Positions 27,891 through 39,304 of a DNA stretch of 64,000 nucleotides are shown here, piece by piece. The stretch's first letter is position 1; the number at the start of each line of letters is the position of its first letter. The notes under the pieces are model-generated. The model made no database searches. It had not been told where the DNA came from and saw nothing but the letters and a program-made list of their open reading frames with translations. The translations under genes were made by a program, and so were the position numbers. Origin of the DNA: Lethocerus indicus (Eukaryota > Arthropoda > Insecta > Hemiptera > Belostomatidae); assembly GCA_019843655.1 (NCBI GenBank), contig JACDQD010000103.1, positions 7,254,001-7,318,000 on the forward strand. Direction: 5' to 3'.

Positions 27891-27980
27891 CCCCTACCTC
27901 CTTCTATCCATCTCTCTCATTCTCTCTCGTCCATCCTTTCTTTTTTTCCTCACTTCTTCTCTTTCTTTCTCTATCTCTTC
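27891..27980 (+). repeat. Polypyrimidine (CT-rich) tract
   Basis: About 90 bases of almost pure C and T on the plus strand (GA-rich on the minus strand). Low-complexity sequence; it produces a spurious S/F/L-rich ORF. Confidence 0.9.
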
Positions 27981-28069
27981 AACTCAAACACCGGATAAAT
28001 GTGCACATAGAAGCATAAATTTTGAAGTTTAACCTCCACCGCGAGCCACAGGTATCGCTCGAAGAACAG

Positions 28070-28080
28070 TATAAAAAGGG
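28070..28080 (+). promoter_or_regulatory. TATA-box-like TATAAAAAGGG
   Basis: TATA-like element followed by a G-rich stretch, about 90 bases after a long polypyrimidine tract. No gene was recognised downstream. Low confidence. Confidence 0.15.
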
Positions 28081-28810
28081 GACGGTGTTCTGGTGTTTAA
28101 ATATAGTCTTTAATAATATATTAAATAATAATCGAATTGTTTGAAATTGAACCTACATGTATTTGTTTGTTTCGTATCTTTCTCATCATTCTAATTACTC
28201 GTTTTTAACAGCTTATTGATAGTTATGACGAAGAAGGTTTATCCACAAATATAGCGTACTTATTTATTAAAATAGAACATCCGCGATACTTGTTTTGGTT
28301 CAGAATGCTAGTAGTGCCTTTACAGGCCCCATAAATATTAGTCACCGAATGAATTAAGTGTTTAACTACTAGTAGAAATTTAACCCCGCAACAGACCCAG
28401 GCTTTCAGTTCAAAGAACTCTTCCTCAGGGTTTGGCGCTCGACATTAATTCTCGGCGGTTTTCGACATTCCGTATTAAATATTTTCTCGTCCACGTAGCG
28501 GCAGTAAGTCACGGTTTCAGCCGCGTTTATCTCCTCCCGTCCGGAGATATATCTAGACGTCTCGTGGCGCCGCAACCTCGTACCCCGCCCCCACCCTCAC
28601 CCACGACCAAACTCTCCTTCGTTTTTTTTCTTTTCCGGCGCAATCCAAGATTTTTTGCGGCTCGCGTTTTCTGGGGATTCGTTTTTCCGCGGGCCCCGTG
28701 AGAAGTGGTGGGGAATATAGGAGATAAACCGTTGGGGCTAGGTTATACCTTACTGCGTGCCTCGCTCTAGCCCCATCTCTAGTTTACGGGCGGGCCGGTA
28801 TAATTTAGGG

Positions 28811-28830
28811 GTAGCCGGGGCCCCGGCTAC
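28811..28830. repeat. Perfect 20-bp GC-rich palindrome
   Basis: The arm gtagccgggg is followed directly by its exact reverse complement ccccggctac, with no spacer. Flanking bases do not extend it. It could bind a dimeric protein or extrude as a hairpin; no known site is assigned. Confidence 0.9.
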
Positions 28831-31237
28831 GGGAGGGTTGTTTTTATTTATGGCACGTTAAGCCCGACTGGATCTACAGGCCCGCCTTCAGATTTACCCC
28901 GGCGAGGGGATGCGATTATTTCCTGAGATGCTAGCCGAGGGGTGAGTCCGGATGAACAGTCGGCCTTCCCGACCACCCGTTTTCGATTAATGGAACCTCA
29001 GGGATGCTCCTCGCAAATCGTGCAAGGAAACGTACGAGAAAAGTCGTACGGGGTTTGGAAGATGAAAGAGTAAAAGATTAAAGCGTTTGAAAAATATGAG
29101 CCAGTGGGAGGAAACTCTCACGTTCGTGTGTGCCAAATGGCCACGAAAAATGAGAAGTAAGAACCTCTTCTTAGCCGAGAGAGATGGTGATTAACACATT
29201 TTAGCAATTTATATTATAACAATTTATTTTTTTATTATTCAACTGAGTATTTTAAAATTGAAAATTTTCTCGTAATTTACCGTCATAAGTAAGTTTTATT
29301 ATGTGATATTTTCATCAATGTCGTAATATAATTTTATCCATTCGAACTTTTTGCACGTTCAGTAATCATTCGACGTTTGTCACACGTTCAAACGTGACCC
29401 CGAATAATTCTAACCTTGAAAAATGTATTCAACCTGTTACATAATTGACCATTCGATTCCATCATGGAGAACGGATCATATCTGCTGTTTGGGTTTCTCG
29501 AACTGCCAAACCGTTTGAATTAACAGAGCAATCTTGCACCCGACGGAACATTTTTTCAAGTTACATATTATTCCCTGAGCGACCAATTGTGAGAGACTAA
29601 GCCATGCCAAAGAGAATGGAAAAACAAGTTTTTTTATTTAACGCGGTTGATGCTTTGAAATTTTCGACAATGGTGAAGATTAAACCGTTCTAGTAGGTAT
29701 GCAAAAAGGGGATAGAAATACGAGTCTTGTTTCTACTTCGCCTATTCAAAAAGGTTAAGTAAAACACCCAGTCTAAACAGTGTATATCGCAGAAAAAAGA
29801 TCACCTTTTTATTATTCCTTGGAAAAAATAATATTTTTCAATATGTTTTTAACGTTGTGTCCGAACGATGTTTTTTTCAATCCCACTCGTCCCTCTATTT
29901 TCCCATCGGAAATATTGGGAAAATATTTGGGTGGTAGCCGCGACGACCCGGCTCTCTCCGCAATATGAATTTAATTAGTCCGGGAAAACCAAACGAGATC
30001 CGCAAAATTGTGGGTTTCCGAGCTGTATAATCGAGGTCATAAAAAACTCAAACCGATACTTAACGCTATGCCAGTGTATTAAAGCGATATTTTGTTTGCG
30101 GAATAGGCATTGATTCGATTAAATAATGCCTTGGAAATTATCCGAGTTTCCCTATATAAATAGCGGAGCTACTCCAGCTCATAATCTGCAACTATTTTCT
30201 CATATATCAGAAAGATGTGATTCCGACATCAGCGCCCCAAATGATTGTAGAAAAAAATTCATTTAATTAAAAAAAGTATATTATTAAAAAGTATACGTAT
30301 TAATTGAAGAATTTAGCACGAAGAAACCTTCTAGGTTTAGGCAAGACATGGTACATTCACATTTTTAGAGGTATAAACTGCTAATTTTTATCAACTTCAA
30401 GTATATACATAAATACTGTAAAGATTAATTTATTTTGTTAGGAGAACCCAACCGGATTTTTTATGGCTCTTTTGTAGGTATGAGTCCGAATGTGTGTTTT
30501 CTGGATTTATTATAGACTTTATCTACACGGCTCGGTAGATGAAAATAAAAAAAACTCTGGCTTTTTCAGTCTTTCATACGCTCTTTCTTCTGGCGAATCC
30601 ATTTCTCATTCTCGATCTACCATGGGAGGATTGATTCCAGGGTACATTCTTAACTTGATTGAGGTCAGAGCCCCTCACCCACCTCGGCGGCCCACAGTTC
30701 GCCGTGCACATCCCAGGGACCTCCCTCCTCCCGGAAGAAAATTTATTTCAAATGAACTGCTTAAGGGGAAATCCGGAACGGACTCGAGTTCCCACTTCAT
30801 CCGGACGGACGGACGAACGAACGGGAGCTGGAAATTGGATTCACCGATTGAGATTGATTTTTCACAGTCCATAAAACTAGTGAAAAAAAACTACCTAAGT
30901 AAAAAAGTACCTAAATAAAATGTGTTCTGTATTTGTACTACTCGTTATAAACTGAAAATATTATAAAAACGTCGCGCAATCGTTGTATTGTTCAAATGCA
31001 ATACAACTATACTACTATAGGTGAAGAAAATTCGAAGATTAGTTAGCAAAGATAATTATTTGGTGGGTTCAGCTATGGTATTCGCCTGTGTTAAACGGTG
31101 TCCAGAACGAGAGGCCGTTCCAAAACCCGGCGGTGTCTGAACGGCGGCAATAACGTCGGCGAAATCGAATCCGCTTTCCCCCCTTATAATAAAAAAATAT
31201 ATAAATTGGCACTCGCTCCATAACGCCAGTTGCTCGT

Positions 31238-31248
31238 CAAGATGGCGG
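31238..31248 (+). promoter_or_regulatory. YY1/Pho-type motif CAAGATGGCGG
   Basis: Exact match to the animal YY1 consensus, which often overlaps transcription or translation starts. Any ORF from this ATG stops at once (ATG GCG GAA CTC TAA). No TATA box or conserved block is obvious nearby. It is a single motif and therefore weak. Confidence 0.2.
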
Positions 31249-34200
31249 AACTCTAATTTAGTCTACTAATTTAATTGCCGCGCCCCCGTGTATAATTTGA
31301 TCGCAATGCAGTGGGGTGCGAGGGCCGGGGGAGTCTGTATTATAACAGCGGTCGTTGGGTAGGGTAGTCTGCTATATAGGCCGTAACACGGTTTGCGCTG
31401 GGGAGCCGACTCTCCCGGTAACGGCGTTGTTAGGGGCCCGCCCTTATGACGCCTCCAACCCAAACCCGACCCAAATTACACTCGCCACAACCGACCGGGG
31501 AGGGCTACTACCATTTTTTCAATTCCTGCCCCGGGTCAATATCCGGCCGTTTCACTACTTTAGTTCAAATTCCAGTCCCCGTATGGGATGTATAAATGCA
31601 CTATCGCAACTATTTCAATCATAACACCATTGACAATGATGGTTGCTAAAAAAACACTACGATATCATAAGGAGGTTCGTCGACAATTCGGTAGATATAT
31701 TGAAACGTCACTGCGAATTGAGTGTATTTATTCAATCATCTCTTGATAGTGAAGATTCTATGATTGGATAGCCTTAGGATTTAGGCAGGGATTTTCATTT
31801 CGATTTCCTTTTTTTCTCATGCTCAATAAAAAGGTGGCTCAGTGCTTGTGAGGTCGAAGTGGGTACTGCGCCTTTACTCTGATTAGCAGGGTTCAGTAAA
31901 TTGTCCAGATTGACTTAGAGCTTTGAGATTAGCGCAGGGGGGTTGGGGCCGGGTGGGGGCTAAGTGATAATATTTATGATGCTCGGAGCTTTTTCCCCCG
32001 ACCTTTGATGTCGGACGACAAGTTTGTCTGTCTGTCTGGAAGCGGAGTGGGACATTTATTTTTCAGGAGCGCTAATGTATTTTCCTTCTTGTTAGAACGG
32101 CGCTACAACATTCCTTTTGAGGCGGCTCCGGGCGTAACCGTCCTAGTCCCGGCTATGAACGCCTCAGTCAGGCCGGACATTAACTACCCGCACGAGTAAA
32201 TTCGGCGCAAGGCACTGCAGATAAGGCGCAAGTTTCACTCGAGGATAGTCTATTACAGGAATATTATACCTATTACTCAACTGTGTTTTCGGTTAGCGGT
32301 TCCACCACCATTCGGCTTCTAGTTGCGCCCGTATCATTTAAACAATATCCGTTATGTCAGATCGAATATTAATGAACGGCCAAGTGTTCACACATGTTGG
32401 GCTCTTCCCAGCGAAATGTGTCTCGGGCGATCTGTTGTTATACCCAGACAGAGTGTTAGTTAATGTCTAATGTTAATCTCCGCTAAGTAGATCGGGCTCG
32501 GACTGTTCATACGGATAACGCGATTCATTATATAGAGTGGTCGTTTTCTCGTTAAACTTAGGGGACAGGTAGCTGGTTCCCCACGTATCTGGGACATTCT
32601 TCCCAGATAAACGAAAGTCGGGGTTCGGTAGCCCGGGGCAGGAGCGGTAGCGCATTTGGGCCAAGCGAACGCAGTTGTGCGAATAGCGGAAAATATACAG
32701 CGGTGTATGGGAGAGTGACCCACTTTCTTTCCGACCCCCGTTTAAGCTCGTGCTAGAGGAAGCCGACAAAAGCATTTTCTTGCAGAAACCCAAACCCACG
32801 AAGATCCCTCCGAGTCTGTATTCTGCACTCTACAAAGCACAATACGAACCACCAGCCACTATTTATAAATGCGTTGATCAAAAGTTACTGTTTCGATTAC
32901 TCGGAAATAAACAAAACGTTAAACTAAAATTATAAAAATTAATTAAAACTCGATAATAAAGCTTCTCTAAACTTGTAAACCCGCAATTAGACATTCTGTA
33001 GAGGATTATGTGCTATTGAATACTTCTTCAATAATGGTTAACAATGTAACATATGTATACAATTAACGGTGATGCAACTTTAGCAATTCTAATGTGATTA
33101 TTTTTATTGCTAGCTTTATTGTGTAAAATCCTTCTTTAAATCCAAACGTTAAGGCCTTCGATTCTCTGTATGATAATACAACCTACAATACTAAATGTTT
33201 TTTAGTGTTTAAGAGTTACGCCTGATAATCTATAGTAAACTGACATTGTAATAACGCGTTATACGCCCCGAAAAATATTAAATACAATTTTTATTGTTTC
33301 TAGTTAATAAAACCCTTTATTTCGTTCACGCTCATATGTTTATACTGCTAAATTGATACGGGACGTGAAACTGAATTTTTGTTTCAGAATCAAAAAATTA
33401 TTCCCGAATAGATTTCATTATCGAACGCTAAATTTCAAAAACACAGGGGCCGCCGCTTGTTTGACAACTGTATTACTTGAGGCCAGAAATATATTATTCA
33501 TGAAATCTGATTAAGGACAACATTTTCGCTCCCTCTCCTATAAACCTTTTGGAGAACATTATGTCTTTCCCAGTAAGCCTCTTAGAGAGAGGGGGTGGGA
33601 GTTTGAAATTAGGAAAATCATTTCTTAGCGAGGAGGCGTCTTTCACTTTATAAATGGCATCAAAGTGTCCTCGACAGCCGCTATCCGAGGGCTATTAACT
33701 GGTAATTTGCCCCCGATTCCAGGCCTTAAATCTTGTGCCGCCGCACTATCCGTATTCTCTCCCGGCCCGTAGAGCGAGCGGCCCAGACCATCGCATCGTC
33801 TCAATCCCTCTACTACTTTAAGCCCTTCTCCTTCTCTCCTTTATTAGAGTGGCTCCGTTTCTCAATTGAAAGTGCCGAATGATTAATTATCCGAGTTTAA
33901 AATCGGTCCATTATTCGGAGCGGGATTCGAGACACCCCGGCGAACATTTCGGAGTACGTCAGGGTTTCTCCCCGCCAATCGTAATTCTGACACGGACTCG
34001 TGTTATAAACGGTTTATTAATTTATAATAACATGGAAGAACACTTTTGGAAATAAAAACGAAAACTGTGGATTGCGTAGTGAGACTCGCAAAAATTAATT
34101 TGTAATACCAATCATATTAATTAATACGCATTTAATGAGTATAATATAAAATTCGACGATTTTGTGTAGATTTATTATTTTTAAGTAGATATATCACTAT

Positions 34201-35241
34201 CCTCGATATTATCCAAATATTTAATTGACATAAATGTATAAAGCCGGGTAACGATTTTGGAGTGGTTCTAAGTTTATGTACAATTTCCATTCCAGAATGC
34301 CTTATGAACACCCAAAAGTTCCTTTTGTACACCCAAAAGTACATCAACTGCACACATTTTTGTCGTAAGAAAACCCTGCGGTCACCTCCACAATCATCTA
34401 CGAACCCCGGGGGGTTCGGGTTAAGGAACCAGTCTCTTTAGCAAAATACAAGGTGTCGGCTTTTAAGGGTTGTTCGGGGCATTATAGAAGCGGAGGAAAC
34501 GGGCTGCGTTTGGGGCCGGACGTATCGGCCAATGGGGAGTTGTTAACTTTGCTGGGGTTTCGAGTTATAGGACCGGGGGGGAGAGGCCGCTCATAATTCC
34601 GAGCGGGGCTCCGGCGCAAATTGCGCCTCGGAGGTGGCCCCTGTTAGACAGTTTTGAGCAATTTCACCGTCCGACGCCTCGCGGTTTACGAGTTCTAATA
34701 ACTCCTGTAATTGACCTGGACTTTTGGGCAGGGGGAGACGGTTTCCTGAATTTTTCGACCGTGTTGCCTAAGCCGGGCCGTAGGCGGGCCGCCGATTTGG
34801 GAGATGTATTTGAAAAAGAAATATAATTGTAGCGACTGTAACGTATTTCAATTTCATTCCATAAGGGAATTCTTGCTATAAATTCTAGATAAAACGCAAT
34901 GTTAAAAATGGTATTCTTTATTTAGAAAAATCTAAATACATTAAATGTGTAGACTGCATATTATTCATTGGTTTCAAGATAGTAATACTTAGTTTCATTT
35001 TCTTAAGATTCTCTCTGTGTACACTGGCACGTTCATATATGGCTCATGAATACAATGCAAGAATTTCGTTTATTTTCCATGCTTAAGAAAATCATATTTT
35101 TGCACTCTTTAAGCAGAGGGATAATACTATCGCTTTTTTGCGGTTATTGCAAGTCTCTTCATTCTTATGTCTGGGATTACTTAAAGAACCGGAAAAAAGA
35201 AAACGTCTAAATGCGATTCTGCAATAAAAATATACGTCGGA

Positions 35242-35243
<2 letters not shown>

Positions 35244-35286
<43 letters not shown>
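35244..35286. repeat. (AT)21 microsatellite
   Basis: Uninterrupted AT dinucleotides over 43 bases, trailing into catacatatac. It accounts for a spurious minus-strand ORF of alternating Y-I residues. Confidence 0.98.
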
Positions 35287-35290
<4 letters not shown>

Positions 35291-37546
35291 CATATACAGG
35301 AATATTCCCTTCGCGATTGAAATTCGCAAAGGATAAAATAGGGTCAGGGTAGACTGAAAAAGGCTTTGCAGGGGCGGAGGAGATTGAGGAAATAGAATAT
35401 CCTCGTGAAGGAAAAGAGGATGGGGATCATTAGCCGATCATGCATCCTGAATCTCAAGTATTTCTACGGAGGAGACAGTCGAGGATTTAAACAGAATGGT
35501 ACTTATATTGTTCTTGAAGAGGGAATCAAATAAGAATTCGGACATAATAAAACCCTTAAATTTTCCCGAGTATTTATTTTCCTCGCTGAAAGGGCCCACT
35601 CGAACGTTTCCTTCTCCAGGAATATTTGTATTCTTCAATCGGCTGTTTTATATATAACGTTTATTCCAAAGTTACTTTCTTTTCAACGGAAAATATTCTC
35701 TATCTGAAAATCTAAAGAAAATATTTATTATTGTAGAAAGAGAGACAGAATGACAAACAAAATGATCAACAAAGTATCATTACGTAGTAAATTATTAATA
35801 GACAATATTTCTCGGCAAGGCATTACCGACCGCCCATTTCGGCCATAACTGCGGCCCATAACTTAAGCGGCCCAGAGCATTTTTTATCCATAATTCAACA
35901 CTGTTAAATATATAATACTGTTTACCGAACATTTCAAATTTGAGTCAGAGGTAGACCTTAATTAATCCAGTCACTCTAAATGTGCGTAAATGATCGAATC
36001 GTACAGCGGTGCCGAAACGAATTTCCAGAATTTCGGACACTAGCCGAACTTTAATCAACTCCAGTTTTTTCTAGACATCGCTTCCCTGGCTCGCCATTTT
36101 GTCATCGTCTATTTCCCTGCTGCCCGAGGTAGGTTTCTTATCTGGCCGACCTTTCAAACGAATTCCTACCGTCGGAGAGGTCAATGCGGTGGGGAGCCTC
36201 GGGTATCGGAGAATAATAAAAGCACCTCTCGACCGGTCGTGCCTCTTTTTTTGAGTGCACGAATTTTGTATAAATATTTATTTGCCTGTGCCAGCCAGTT
36301 TTATGATGGCCGTCTGGCGGCTGGCGGAGACGTACCCGGGTTATTACTTTACAGTGGGGGTGGACTCTGGCGCGGTTTTATTCGCGCCCGGACAGGAATT
36401 TCGACCGTATTGGTTTTCCGCGGAACTGGTATTTTTTTCCCTTTCGAAACTTTCCGCCGTAAACAATCGCTACAGGCCGATCTAATCCACTCAGTGTAAT
36501 TTCATTGGGCGGAACGCCCGCGAAAATTACTCCGGAGTTTCGTCTAATACAATCCCCGGCTAAACGAGAGAAGTTCGGACGCATGAAATATTAAAGGCGT
36601 TACTTAGTCGGAAGACGACCGCTGTTTATTCTTAAAACTTTCATCCCCGCTGGGCGAAACATCGTAATGTATTTAAAAGCCGTTATATAAACAATTTTTA
36701 AATATAATTATTATATGAGCTCGTAGAATAAGGACAATCCTTGTCAGTCAGTTGATACTTGTAGAGCGGTTTGAGTCAAACATTCGTCTTTGTTAATTAT
36801 AAGCATTTCTATAATAATATAATTTTAAAAACTGCAAATTAATTTCCCATGATTTTCTCGAAATACTCTTTCGTGTTTGTAAAAGTTTCCTAAAGCTGAA
36901 AACAAACAAATTTGATTAAATTCGGCTTTGGAGAAATTTAATAACGAATTGTTGTGATATTAGCTTAAATATTAATTACAGTAAATTAATTCCATTTTGT
37001 TATTTGCCCATGCGTGGACGACGTCCGTGCGTTGAATTTACAATTGAATTTTGGAAATTAATTACAATAGGTTATTAATGTATTTCTAAATGGTTTCCTC
37101 ATTTCATTCAATTTCACTTAGCAGTTCTCTCACGCTTAAAAGTTGAACTTTTTTCGTTGATATATTGCCATGATTCCCTTACTTTATTGGATGCATCCCA
37201 ATGTATTAGAATAATAATAACTCCAAAATGGTGTACCCTCCTGTCTCTAGATTCGGTGGCGTTAATTGAATTAATAAATCCCTTAAGGAATTTACAATGT
37301 TCCTTCTATTCGCAGAATGTAATGGGAGGCAATGATTTTAAAGTAGAATTCGAAAAATGAAATAGGCAAATGAAATAGTGCACAAATTAAACTCTGTATA
37401 ACAGTTCATAACAATAAATATACCGCCTAATCATGCAATTACTTTTAGTATCAATTTATATTAAATCACACTGCTCTAATTTCTTACGTACGGTTAAAAT
37501 GATGTACCCGCACTTTTGTCATGTATAAAGCCTTTAGACATTTTTG

Positions 37547-37572
37547 ATTACAATGATTTTATTACAATGATT
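37547..37572. repeat. Direct repeat, 12 bp with 14-bp period
   Basis: attacaatgatt at 37547-37558 recurs exactly at 37561-37572. Probably a small replication-slippage duplication. Confidence 0.9.
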
Positions 37573-38756
37573 ACAGGCATCGACCGAACAATTCCCAAAC
37601 CATTTCTGATATCACGGGATTTCGATAAGATACGTCAACGTTACACGCACTTTCATCCTAGTATATCATGTTCATATTAATGTTGCAAATTAAATTAATT
37701 TGCGTAATTACGCTGGCCTAGCCGGCTATATTAATTAAGGGGTAAGCCGCGGCGGGGGCTTCGGCGGCGTCGGGGAGCTCGCTGGGCCGTATCGGGGCGA
37801 TGCTTGGTGAACAATCGCAAACAATTTATTATGGCCCAATATTAAGTTGCTTTGTTCTCAAATTAATCCCCGGCCGCTCCTTTCCCGGAGAAACGTTGCC
37901 GTTTATTTAGGCCCCCTCGGAGTTATTGTTAGCATTGGGCGGTGGATAGGAGGACGGGGGGCTTATTTTCATTCCGCGGTTATTAATCCCCTCTGTCCTC
38001 AATTCCTTGTCCAAAGCTCCCCGATTACATTTCCTCCCTCCTAGGAAAAGGAAAGCGGGGTCCTTTTCCCGAAGGGCATTGTTCCTATCTTTTTTATTCA
38101 CTCGCCGAAAAAAAAATTTAAGAAAGAAATTCCCGTATTTATAAGATTGGGAAAGGGAGGAATGCAAATGGTGGATGAAGGAGAGGAGAGATGTTTAATA
38201 ATGTCTTATCCTAACAATTGAAACGAGATACTTGTTTTTAATTAAAATTATATCCCATTTCTTTGTTTTGTTTAGAGCTAGAATCACGGTTGTGTATCCG
38301 ATTTTTTAATTTCATCCTTAATTGGATACAGATCTCCGTGTTATCCGTCTAAAAGGTCAACCCAGTCAGCTTGTAATTTAATTTGGATAATATATTTCAA
38401 CTTTCGAGTAGGGAAAACGACCCATAGTTCGTACGATTCCTTGTTGCAGAATAGGGTTTTTAAATTATTCCTGTATATAATTACTGTAATAAAGAATTCC
38501 CGTATATTCATTTGCTTCACGAGTATATTCGATATAGAAAGCCTATCGAGTATTCTGGACGAATACAGTTTTCTAATTACAATTTCTAACGGTCCGACAT
38601 TCCTATCTCCATGTCCCTTATGCGCAACAGATATTTATATCGAAATTTAGAAATCAAATTAATTTGCATTCCTATAAATCGAATCTTGACGACTTTCATA
38701 TAGGGGGGTGGGTTTTATTATCGAGGCAATCTGTAGTATGAGCGGTCCTTTGACGG

Positions 38757-39077
38757 ATGTCAAGGGATTCCTTGCTCGGTGGTTCGGTAAAGGAAAAATG
38801 CCCGATGTCAGCCTCCTTCTCTCGGCTGATAGTTTCATTTGTAAACGTCAATACTAGTAGGGTGGCAGGGTCGGGGTCGGCAGAAGGGGTGGAAGGGGGG
38901 CTCCTTTCCCGGGGAAATGGACCGGCATCAATTTCGAAACTGCCGCATCTTCGAGAGATGATAGATGAATCCCCACCCCTGCCCCACACACCAGACCACG
39001 TCCCAAGTGAATATTCCATAAATACGTGGTACTCAGCCGCCACATTCAGGAACCCCGTTCGAACATTATTAAGATAG
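38757..39077 (+). CDS. Hypothetical 106-aa ORF, both strands open
   Basis: Not recognised. ATG-initiated (context gacggATGTca), rich in Ser, Gly and Pro, with an acidic proline stretch (M-I-D-E-S-P-P-L-P) typical of disordered sequence. The minus strand is also open over the same interval (38696-39109, TTG start), so the absence of stops reflects base composition as much as coding. It overlaps the possible reverse-transcriptase fragment at 39011-39304 in another frame. At most one of the three frames can be meaningful, and possibly none. Confidence 0.15.
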   Translation: MSRDSLLGGSVKEKCPMSASFSRLIVSFVNVNTSRVAGSGSAEGVEGGLLSRGNGPASISKLPHLREMIDESPPLPHTPDHVPSEYSINTWYSAATFRNPVRTLLR

Positions 39078-39304
39078 GCCGGCTCATCTCCCAACACCAA
39101 TTTGCCCAAATGATTTTCGATACTGGTTTAACTCATCAAAATTATTTACTGGTATCGCCTGCGAACAAGTTAAAATATTACAGAGAACTCAGTCTTAAAT
39201 TCGTAAATAGTACTAATGAAAAACTAGGGTTGTTATGTCTGATGTACTCGAGCTTCACGGTTGGTAGAACGATGGGCTTATTTACCGATCGCTTTGTTGT
39301 GTAA
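39011..39304 (+). pseudogene. Possible Jockey-like reverse transcriptase finger fragment (weak)
   Basis: A stop-free frame of about 97 codons between stops at 39008 and 39302, without an ATG-led start. It contains V-L-S-R, then 18 residues later L-I-S-Q-H-Q-F. Further on come a T and a Q, then G-L-L, and near its end L-F-T-D-R-F-V-V. In Jockey reverse transcriptases the order is VLSK...LIP.HQFGFR..HST..Q...GLLYK...YLS.R.F.V. The order agrees and LI..HQF is a good local match, but the intervening segments need gaps and the catalytic aspartate region is not convincing. With a flexible template such matches arise by chance, so this is a lead rather than a call. The start at 39026 is GTG and should not be taken as a real initiation codon. 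Confidence 0.25.

Larger units (their letters stand above)
18731..28800. other. Non-coding stretch
   Basis: Holds overlapping chance ORFs in a GC-rich patch at 20000-20330, several hairpins, the C10 run, the 24386 small ORF and a polypyrimidine tract. A minus-strand frame at 18944-19270 (108 codons) is unrecognised. No exon chain could be built. Confidence 0.55.
28831..38690. other. Non-coding stretch
   Basis: Alternating AT-rich and GC-rich blocks (GC-richer near 30660-30840, 31240-31560, 33700-33860, 34380-34800, 37740-38000). Includes the (AT)21 tract and the YY1-type motif. Very weak RT-like frames lie at 32005-32199 and 32750-32935. No supported gene. Confidence 0.55.

Noticed and set aside
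28997..29030. P-Q-G in a short reading frame, like the LINE PQGS box
   Set aside because: Three residues only; the following residues do not fit.
35092..35289. Minus-strand ORF beginning with alternating Y-I residues
   Set aside because: Translation of the (AT)21 microsatellite.
14289..36102. Four AA(A/G)ATGGCG motifs (14289 and 31238 plus; near 19229 and 36092 minus) as a Polycomb-type cluster
   Set aside because: They are many kilobases apart and the count is close to chance expectation for a motif this short on two strands.
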